Of a DNA stretch of 5,004 bases, positions 1 through 5,004 are shown in pieces. Origin of the DNA: Opitutaceae bacterium. GTDB taxonomy: Bacteria; Verrucomicrobiota; Verrucomicrobiia; Opitutales; Opitutaceae. How positions within the stretch are numbered: the first letter of the stretch is position 1; each line of letters starts with the position of its first letter. Location of the stretch: contig PMSP01000385.1 of assembly GCA_003168315.1 (NCBI GenBank), positions 1 through 5,004 on the forward strand. The letters run 5' to 3'. The notes beneath the pieces are model-generated. The model made no database searches. It was not told where the DNA came from and saw only the letters and a list, made by a program, of their open reading frames with translations. The position numbers and the translations under genes were made by a program.

Positions 1-1268
1 GTCTCGGGCTTCACCTCCTCGTGGTGGGCGGCGACCGCGTTCACGACAATCGGCGTCTCGCCGTGGCGCTTGATGAACTCCGCGCCGATGCCGGCGTGGC
101 TTCCCTCGAGCTCCCCGGACACGGCCTTGCCGATGTCGTGAAGGAGGCCGGCGCGCTTGGCCAGGTTGGGGTCCAGGCCGATCTCGCTCGCGATCAGCGA
201 GGCGAGGAAAGCCGTCTCCACCGAGTGGTCGAGCACGTTCTGGTTGTAGGAGAACCGGTATTTCAGCTTCCCGAGGAGCTTGATGATCTCCGAGTGGAGG
301 CCGTTGATGTTGAGCTTGTTGACGGCGTCCTCGCCCGCCTGGGTCGTCGAGAGGTCGATCTCGTCCTGCGCCCTCTTCACGTACTCCTCGATGCTCGCGG
401 GGTGGATCCGGCCGTCCTTCACGAGGGCCTCGAGGGCGTTGCGCGCGATCTCGCGCCGGACCGGGTCGAATGACGAGAGGAGGACGAGCTGCGGCGACTC
501 GTCGATCAGCAGCGTCACGCCGGTGGCGGCCTCGAAGGACTTGATGTTGCGGCCCTCCCGGCCGATCAGCCTCCCCTTCATCTCCTCGCTCGGCAGGTGG
601 ACGAGGGAGGCCGTCAGGTCGGTGTTCGGCTTGCTCGCCAGCCTCTGCATCGAGGCGATCAGGATGCGGCGCGACTGGGTCTGGAGCTCCTGCTCGGACT
701 TCTCGAGCGTCTCGCGGCGCATCGCCCGGAACTCGTCCTGGCACTCGAGGAGCACCTCCTCGCGCAGCTGCTTCTTCACCTCCTCGGCGTCGAGCTGCGA
801 CACGCCCTCCAGCCTCTTGCGGACGTTCTTCGAGAGGTCCCTGATCGCGTCGCGGGCCTGACGGATCGCGGCGCTCTCCCGGTTCAGCCGCTCCTGGCGC
901 TGCTCCAGCTGGAAGTCCAGGAGGCCGAGCGACTCCTCGTGCGCCTTGATCTCGCGAAGACGCACATCCGACTCGATCTCCCGGCGGTCAAACTCCCGGT
1001 TGAGCTCCGCGCGCTTGTCCTGGATGTCCGAGTCGGCCTTCTGCTTCACCTCGCCGGCGGCAACCGCAGCCTCGCGCCGGGCCACCTCGATCAGCTCCGC
1101 GGCCTGCTCGTGGGCCACCCGCCGGGAGTATCTCGTGACTATCCAGACTACGATGAACCCGACCATCCCCCCAAAAAAAAGGGAGAGGGGAAATGCTAGT
1201 CCGTCTGGAAGGTTGGATGCTATTTCGGCTACGGTTTCTAAGGCCAAAGGATGAGGTCTGGCCAACAT
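1..1268 (-). CDS. rny: Ribonuclease Y, 3' end off the window
   Basis: RNase Y is a membrane-anchored endoribonuclease that starts mRNA decay. The minus strand is open from an ATG at 1268 to the left edge, about 422 residues against a usual 510-530, so roughly 100 C-terminal residues are missing. Counting from that ATG, a hydrophobic anchor spans about residues 24-44 and is followed by the basic TRYSRR. A long charged Glu/Arg/Lys-rich coiled coil covers about 50-215. A KH domain follows at about 220-290, with GRLIGREGRNIK holding the GxxG loop at 236-239. The HD domain begins near 335: H348 in VLDHSVETA, the H377-D378 dyad in LLHDIGK, H391, and H415-H416 near the edge. The start is uncertain. 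ATG 1268 has no well-spaced ribosome binding site, TTG at 1247 is an alternative, and ATG at 1166 would cut away most of the anchor. The family call is very secure from the KH and HD motifs. Confidence 0.95.
   Translation of the reverse strand, partial: MLARPHPLALETVAEIASNLPDGLAFPLSLFFGGMVGFIVVWIVTRYSRRVAHEQAAELIEVARREAAVAAGEVKQKADSDIQDKRAELNREFDRREIESDVRLREIKAHEESLGLLDFQLEQRQERLNRESAAIRQARDAIRDLSKNVRKRLEGVSQLDAEEVKKQLREEVLLECQDEFRAMRRETLEKSEQELQTQSRRILIASMQRLASKPNTDLTASLVHLPSEEMKGRLIGREGRNIKSFEAATGVTLLIDESPQLVLLSSFDPVRREIARNALEALVKDGRIHPASIEEYVKRAQDEIDLSTTQAGEDAVNKLNINGLHSEIIKLLGKLKYRFSYNQNVLDHSVETAFLASLIASEIGLDPNLAKRAGLLHDIGKAVSGELEGSHAGIGAEFIKRHGETPIVVNAVAAHHEEVKPE
1240..1243 (+). promoter_or_regulatory. 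Possible ribosome binding site for the methyltransferase gene
   Basis: AAGG is followed by a seven-base spacer before the ATG at 1251. It is the best-placed Shine-Dalgarno-like match among the candidate starts of this gene; the 1329, 1365 and 1410 starts have none at normal spacing. It lies inside or at the first codons of rny on the other strand. A four-base match is weak evidence. Confidence 0.28.
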
Positions 1269-2285
1269 GACGCCCGGTCGCCAGACCTCAAGACTCTTTC
1301 CCCGGCCCGGCGGCTGGCCCAGTTTTGCATGGCCGCGCCCGGGCGAAGGCGACACGCTGGCCCAGTGGAGAGTTACCCGCTCAGGCTCAAGAATTTCGCA
1401 ATCCGGGCGATGGGCCGGATCGCCCCCTCCACGCTCAGGTTCCTGGCGCACCGCAACCCGCTCGACAGGGGCCGGTGGCCGGCGCTGCGGGCGCTGACGG
1501 CCGACGCGAAATGCCGCGATTGGCTCGCCTCGCTGGAAAATCCGACCCGGACAAGGCGGGGTTTCCGCATCTTCACCATCCCGGGCGACCTCACGTCCGA
1601 CTGGATCAAGCTTCACGGCCAGCATGAGACCGGGACGGAGAGGTTCGTTCTCGAGCACCTCGAGCCGGGCTCGACCTTCATCGATGTCGGCGCGAACATC
1701 GGCTATTTCTCGCTGCTCGCCGCGGCCAGCGGGAACGCCGGGGTCGTTGCCTTCGAGCCCCAGCGCGCTGTCGCCGACCTCCTGCGGCAATCGGCGGCCT
1801 TGAATGGGGTCGCCGCCTCGGTGCGCGTGGAGCACCTCGCGCTTTCGGACAGGCCGGCCGTGATGAGGATGACCTCGTGTCCGGGAAACACCGGACACTC
1901 GCAGCTGGCGCCGGCCGGCCAGGAGGGCGTCCAGCCGGATCCCGTCTCCGTGGTCGTCCTCGATGACTGGCTGGATCAAAACCCGACTGCGCCGGCCTCG
2001 GTCTGCAAGGTTGACACGGAAGGGAACGAACTCGGGGTGCTGCTGGGCATGCGCCGGCTGCTGGCGCGGGACGGGCCGGCCCTGGTCATTGAGATGACCG
2101 GGGAATCCTCAGCCGGGCCCCGGTCCGCGGCCACCGGGATTCGCGAGCTCCTCCTCGGCTGCGGCTATTCGGAGGTCTCGGACCGGTACGCCCAGGACGG
2201 CGAGCTCAACTGCTACTTTGTCCGGCGGCCCCGCCAGGGCGGCCCGCCGGATAGGCCGGCTGGAAGGAAGGCAGCGCCAGGTTGA
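1251..2285 (+). CDS. FkbM-family SAM-dependent methyltransferase
   Basis: Predicted S-adenosylmethionine-dependent O-methyltransferase of the FkbM type (Methyltransf_21), a family that often methylates sugars or other small hydroxylated groups in polysaccharide and secondary-metabolite loci. Numbering from the ATG at 1251 (344 residues), motif I is FIDVGANIGYFSLL at 143-156, the acidic residue at the end of the next strand is E169 in VVAFEP, and the family-typical KVDTEGNE lies at 253-260. No signal peptide or membrane segment is seen, so it is probably cytoplasmic. The start is uncertain. The 1251 ATG has AAGG seven bases upstream but overlaps the start of the divergent rny. GTG at 1365 and ATGs at 1329 and 1410 are in frame, and codons before 1365 look less GC-biased at third positions. 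The Gly/Pro/Arg-rich tail after about residue 327 lies in the overlap with the convergent exosortase gene. Its substrate cannot be told from sequence; a glycan is inferred from neighbours. Confidence 0.87.
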   Translation: MRSGQHDARSPDLKTLSPARRLAQFCMAAPGRRRHAGPVESYPLRLKNFAIRAMGRIAPSTLRFLAHRNPLDRGRWPALRALTADAKCRDWLASLENPTRTRRGFRIFTIPGDLTSDWIKLHGQHETGTERFVLEHLEPGSTFIDVGANIGYFSLLAAASGNAGVVAFEPQRAVADLLRQSAALNGVAASVRVEHLALSDRPAVMRMTSCPGNTGHSQLAPAGQEGVQPDPVSVVVLDDWLDQNPTAPASVCKVDTEGNELGVLLGMRRLLARDGPALVIEMTGESSAGPRSAATGIRELLLGCGYSEVSDRYAQDGELNCYFVRRPRQGGPPDRPAGRKAAPG

Positions 2286-3867
2286 GGATTGCCTGGACGC
2301 GGGCGAGGGCGGCGTCCTCGCCATCCTCGGAGCCGGTCTGCAGGAACACGTAGGCCCAGCGCGGCGCGCGGCCGCGGGCGAGCCGGCTCCAGGCGTCATG
2401 GAGCATCCTCCTCGCCTGGGACGACTCGACGCAGTCGTCCCCGACGAACCAGTAGACAATGATGTTGGGCACCGAGCTCCGGCCCCGGGGGCCCGCGATC
2501 TCATGGCGCACGCTCAGGACGGTCGCGTCGAAACCGCCGTCGCTGCGCGCGGGATAGGCGAAGCGGTGCGAGGACGAGCGGTCTATGGTCCATCCCTGGC
2601 CCACCACGCAGAGCTCCGGGCGGTGTATCGAGGTGCGGTCGCTTCCGCTCAGGACTATCGAGAGCAGGACATGCTGGTTCGGGTCGTCGAGGTTGAGGTA
2701 ATATTTCCTGGAGAAGCCGGTGTCGGGCGGCAGAATCGCGCGCTCCACCGGCTCCGGCTCGACGCGGTGCCCCATCCAGTTCGATCCCAGGTAGGTGGGC
2801 AGCTCGACGGGGTTGGCGCCGTCCTTCGCCAGGATGACGCCCGGCCTCCCGTTGGACGGGAGCGACGCCCGGTAGGACAGGAACAGGCCCTCGGCGATCG
2901 CCAGGAGGACGACCGCGGCGGCGACGGGCGCTCCCCTTCCCTTCACGCCGGCCGCGCGGGCAGGATGGGACGGAGGGTCGCCTCCGGTAGTCCATTCCGG
3001 CCTCAGCCGGCCGACGGCCTCGGCGACGGCGATGACGCCCCCGACCACGACGATGAAGACACCGAACCCCATCACGTCGTGGACGTGGTCGCCCCAGGCC
3101 TGGCCGCCCCACTGGGCCGCGATGATGATCGACGATATCCTCAGGACGTTGCCCGCGTAGACCAGCGGGAAGCTGAGCAGGAGCATGGCCGCCCGGAGCC
3201 ACGCGGGCCTGAACCAGAGGTACCCGATGAAGAGCGAGAGGGCCGTCAGCGCCATCAGGGAGCGGATGCCCGAGCAGGCGGCGACCACGTCGTACTGGTA
3301 GCGGCCGTCGGGGGCGAAGAGCTGCGTGCCGTTTCGCACCACCCCGATCCCGACCAGGTGCGCGATGTGCGCCCCGGCCTGCACGACCCACATCTGCAGC
3401 CAGAATCCGATCGTGTCCAGGGCGTTGACCGGGATGGCGAACACCATGAAGGCGATCGGGAACGCGGACGCCCTTCCCCATCGCGGGCCGCCGGCGAGCG
3501 CCAGCACCCCCCATGTGTAGGCAAGGAGCGCGAGAATCGAGATCCGGGGCTGCTGGGCGATGAATCCCACGGCGTGGAGGAGGAGGCCGCAGACGAGCGC
3601 CGCGAGAGCCGCCCGGGTGGACGGACGGGCGCCCGGCCCCTCGCGCCTGAGATTTCGCCAGAGCAGGAAGAGGCTGAGGGCCAGGATGAGCCACGCGTGC
3701 TGCGTCTCGGAGTCGCGGTTCACCCATTGGAAAACCCACCAGTAGAACAGCGAGTTCGTCACGATGTAGCCGTGGGTGGCGTTCCCCCAGAACTGGAAAA
3801 GCAGGATGCCGGCCGCGGCGCAGGCCGCCCCCGCCAGCAGGTTGGACCTCTGGCTCGCGCCGGTCAT
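2206..3867 (-). CDS. xrt: Exosortase fused to a C-terminal EpsI domain
   Basis: A multi-pass membrane cysteine transpeptidase-like enzyme predicted to cleave and sort proteins carrying a PEP-CTERM-like C-terminal tag, joined to an EpsI domain. The protein is 553 residues, matching an exosortase of about 290 plus an EpsI domain of about 220. The exosortase part has many hydrophobic helices (about 12-27, 58-71, 86-104, 109-125, 134-149, 204-217, 223-238, 264-284). It carries the three catalytic signatures: C198 in AACSGIRS, R243 in NVLRI, and H263 in HDVMG. The helix opening HAWLI at 57-61 resembles the family's HG-L-I segment. After a polar linker (about 288-312), another helix at 313-331 anchors the EpsI domain, whose hallmark HRPELCVVGQGW lies at 415-426 with C420. 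The ATG at 3867 overlaps the glycosyltransferase stop by four bases (ATGA), so translation is probably coupled. The open frame continues upstream to 4401, but that part is out of frame with the glycosyltransferase and shows no domain. The exosortase subclass and its cognate tag cannot be set from this window. Confidence 0.93.
   Translation of the reverse strand: MTGASQRSNLLAGAACAAAGILLFQFWGNATHGYIVTNSLFYWWVFQWVNRDSETQHAWLILALSLFLLWRNLRREGPGARPSTRAALAALVCGLLLHAVGFIAQQPRISILALLAYTWGVLALAGGPRWGRASAFPIAFMVFAIPVNALDTIGFWLQMWVVQAGAHIAHLVGIGVVRNGTQLFAPDGRYQYDVVAACSGIRSLMALTALSLFIGYLWFRPAWLRAAMLLLSFPLVYAGNVLRISSIIIAAQWGGQAWGDHVHDVMGFGVFIVVVGGVIAVAEAVGRLRPEWTTGGDPPSHPARAAGVKGRGAPVAAAVVLLAIAEGLFLSYRASLPSNGRPGVILAKDGANPVELPTYLGSNWMGHRVEPEPVERAILPPDTGFSRKYYLNLDDPNQHVLLSIVLSGSDRTSIHRPELCVVGQGWTIDRSSSHRFAYPARSDGGFDATVLSVRHEIAGPRGRSSVPNIIVYWFVGDDCVESSQARRMLHDAWSRLARGRAPRWAYVFLQTGSEDGEDAALARVQAILNLALPSFQPAYPAGRPGGAAGQSSS
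2221..2251. terminator. GC-rich hairpin in the convergent overlap, possible bidirectional terminator
   Basis: TCCGGCGG at 2221-2228 is perfectly complementary to CCGCCGGA at 2244-2251. Inside it, CCGC at 2231-2234 can pair with GCGG at 2239-2242 around a four-base loop, giving one almost continuous stem. It sits where the two convergent genes overlap, the place expected for a terminator serving both strands. Neither side has a T-rich run, so it is not a standard intrinsic terminator, and chance inverted repeats are common in DNA this GC-rich. Confidence 0.35.
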
Positions 3868-4976
3868 TGCGCGGGAGCCCCGATCGCGGAGAGGACCGCC
3901 CCCACCCTCTCCCTCGCAAGGCGCTCGTAGCTGAACCGCTTTGCCCGCTCGATGCCGGCGGCGCTCAACTGGGCCCGTCCCCCGGCGCCCGCGCAGGCCT
4001 GTTCCAGCACCCTCGAGGCGGCGGCGGTCTCGGCAAAGTCCACGTAGAGGGCGGTGTCCCCGGCGACCTCGCGAAGGACGGGAAGGTCCTGGACGACATT
4101 CGGGCACCCGCAGGCCATGGCCTCCAGCACGCTCCGCCCAAATGTCTCCTCGGAGGTCGAGAGGACATGCGCCCGCGCACCGCGGTAGAGGGCCGGCATC
4201 TCCTCGTCGCCCACCCAGCCGAGGAACCGGACGTCCCCGAGTATCCCGAGTCGCGCCGCCTCGGCCTTGGCCTGGGCAAGCTGGCCCCAGTCGCCGCCCG
4301 CCACGGCGAGCGGGAACTCGGCGCGCGCCGCGGCGGGCAGCCCGGCATAGGCGGCAAGAGCGAGGCCGATCCGCTTGTACGGATAGAGGTTGGACGCCCA
4401 CAGGAGGTAGCCCCCCTTGATGCCCGCCGCCCCAGCCGGCCCGTCCGGCCTGAACAGGTCATGGCGGACGCCCTCCGGGCTCACGATCACGGGGGCCCTT
4501 GTGCGGCCCAGCTGCGACCGGGTCCACGATGAGTTGGCTATCACGAGCGCCGCGCGTTCCAGGCCGCGGGCAACCGCCCAGCCACGGTAGGCGTGCCGGA
4601 TGCCGCCGCCCTCGTGCCGGTGGTTGACCGCGAAGACATGCATCGCGACGGGGAGCCCGGCGGGCCGGACCGGATAGAAGCCGACCGTCAGGAGCGCAGA
4701 GGCGCCCCTTCTGCGGGCCTCGGGCCCGACCGCGAAATGGTCGGCGCGCAGGCGCTCCACGGGCCGCTCGTTCGAGGCAAAATCGCGGCAGACCTCCACG
4801 CCCGGGTCATCGTCGGCCCAGTCCGACCCCGTCCCCGCGAAGACTACCCATGAGACCTCCGGGAAGAGGCGCCGGGCCTGGGCGATGAATTCGGGAAAGA
4901 GGGTGCTCAGGCCCGTGCGCCGGCCGGGGTTTTCGCACAGCGTCGAGAGTGCGAGCTTTACGCGCATGGCAGCCAT
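3864..4976 (-). CDS. Family 4-type (GT-B) glycosyltransferase
   Basis: Predicted cytoplasmic, retaining glycosyltransferase that transfers a sugar from a nucleotide-sugar donor, probably onto a lipid-linked exopolysaccharide intermediate. The 370 residues match the usual length of the family. The N-terminal acceptor domain covers about 1-170. The C-terminal donor domain (about 185-350, Glycos_transf_1) begins with YLLWASNLYPYKRIG, where K201 fits the nucleotide-phosphate contact. It includes VRFLGWV at 249-255 and the E-x7-E signature E277 to E285 in EETFGRSVLEAMACGCP. SPEGV at 166-170 is the usual interdomain loop. No membrane segment is seen. ATGs at 4976 and 4967 are both possible; the second gives MRVKLALSTL, which I think is the commoner family start. 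GAAG lies eight bases before the first. The stop overlaps the exosortase-EpsI start as ATGA, so the two are co-transcribed. Donor and acceptor sugars cannot be predicted. Confidence 0.93.
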   Translation of the reverse strand: MAAMRVKLALSTLCENPGRRTGLSTLFPEFIAQARRLFPEVSWVVFAGTGSDWADDDPGVEVCRDFASNERPVERLRADHFAVGPEARRRGASALLTVGFYPVRPAGLPVAMHVFAVNHRHEGGGIRHAYRGWAVARGLERAALVIANSSWTRSQLGRTRAPVIVSPEGVRHDLFRPDGPAGAAGIKGGYLLWASNLYPYKRIGLALAAYAGLPAAARAEFPLAVAGGDWGQLAQAKAEAARLGILGDVRFLGWVGDEEMPALYRGARAHVLSTSEETFGRSVLEAMACGCPNVVQDLPVLREVAGDTALYVDFAETAAASRVLEQACAGAGGRAQLSAAGIERAKRFSYERLARERVGAVLSAIGAPAQ

Positions 4977-5004
4977 TCCAGACGCTTCACGGCGTTCGCC
5001 AAGC
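4958..5004 (-). CDS. Possible C-terminal tail of an upstream operon gene (fragment)
   Basis: One minus-strand frame enters from the right edge and reads LANAVKRLEWLPCA before a TAA at 4958-4960. It would overlap the glycosyltransferase start by 19 bases from ATG 4976, or 10 from ATG 4967. Another frame ends sooner, at a TGA at 4987-4989, leaving a gap of ten bases. Either could be the end of a preceding gene in the same direction, as the tight packing suggests. Fifteen codons or fewer are too few to identify a family or to be sure that it is coding. Confidence 0.25.
   Translation of the reverse strand, partial: LANAVKRLEWLPCA

Noticed and set aside
21..1199. Overlapping plus-strand open frames at 21-473, 280-861 and 597-1199
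   Set aside because: All are antisense to RNase Y, whose minus-strand reading shows intact KH and HD motifs. Their translations are low-complexity shadows.
1269..1291. TTGAGG and CATGTT with a 16-base spacer on the minus strand as a sigma-70-like promoter for rny
   Set aside because: The -10 element matches the consensus at only three of six positions. The spacing would suit only the TTG start at 1247.
2501..3919. 472-codon minus-strand open frame overlapping the exosortase gene in another frame
   Set aside because: It is an Arg/Pro/Gly-rich out-of-frame translation of the same strand with no motifs, and competes with the well-supported exosortase frame.
2218..3930. 570-codon open frame on the plus strand, antisense to the exosortase-EpsI gene
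   Set aside because: Its translation is rich in Arg, Gly, Asp, His and Pro with no hydrophobic core or recognisable motif, whereas the opposite strand encodes clear exosortase and EpsI signatures. Long antisense frames are expected in DNA this GC-rich.
3868..4401. Upstream extension of the exosortase frame to an ATG at 4401
   Set aside because: This part is Arg/Gly-rich and out of frame with the clearly coding glycosyltransferase. The ATG at 3867 gives a normal exosortase N-terminus and an ATGA junction.

Overview
This is high-GC DNA (about two thirds G+C by eye) packed with bacterial genes. It holds the 5' three quarters of an RNase Y gene, a divergent FkbM-type methyltransferase, and a minus-strand cluster of a glycosyltransferase coupled to an exosortase-EpsI fusion. 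RNase Y together with an exosortase-EpsI fusion and exopolysaccharide-type genes, plus the wording of the RNase Y KH region and the glycosyltransferase N-terminus, suggests a PVC-group bacterium, most likely Verrucomicrobiota. That placement is inference from recalled family resemblance, not from a search.

Layout. Bases 1 to about 1268 (minus strand) encode RNase Y: a membrane anchor, a long coiled coil, a KH domain and most of the HD nuclease domain. The C-terminus runs off the left edge. Its 5' end abuts or overlaps the 5' end of the plus-strand FkbM methyltransferase gene (1251-2285, start uncertain). The methyltransferase gene converges with the exosortase-EpsI gene (minus, 2206-3867), and the two share 80 bp at their 3' ends. 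A GC-rich hairpin lies inside the shared stretch. The exosortase-EpsI start overlaps the stop of the family 4 glycosyltransferase gene (minus, 3864-4976) in an ATGA junction. The last 28 bases are too short to identify, but one frame may be the tail of another gene of the same operon.

How the genes fit together. Glycosyltransferase, exosortase-EpsI and FkbM methyltransferase are typical of an extracellular polysaccharide and protein-sorting locus. The glycosyltransferase would build the glycan, the methyltransferase could O-methylate it, and the exosortase would process C-terminally tagged surface proteins, a system often found with polysaccharide export genes. No sorting-signal substrate is visible here. 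RNase Y is a housekeeping mRNA-decay enzyme and probably marks the edge of the locus. The most unusual points are the homopolymer tract in the RNase Y membrane-anchor codons and the very tight or overlapping gene junctions. I see no CRISPR array, tRNA, rRNA, insertion sequence or other mobile element, and no stretch over 300 bases lacks a gene.
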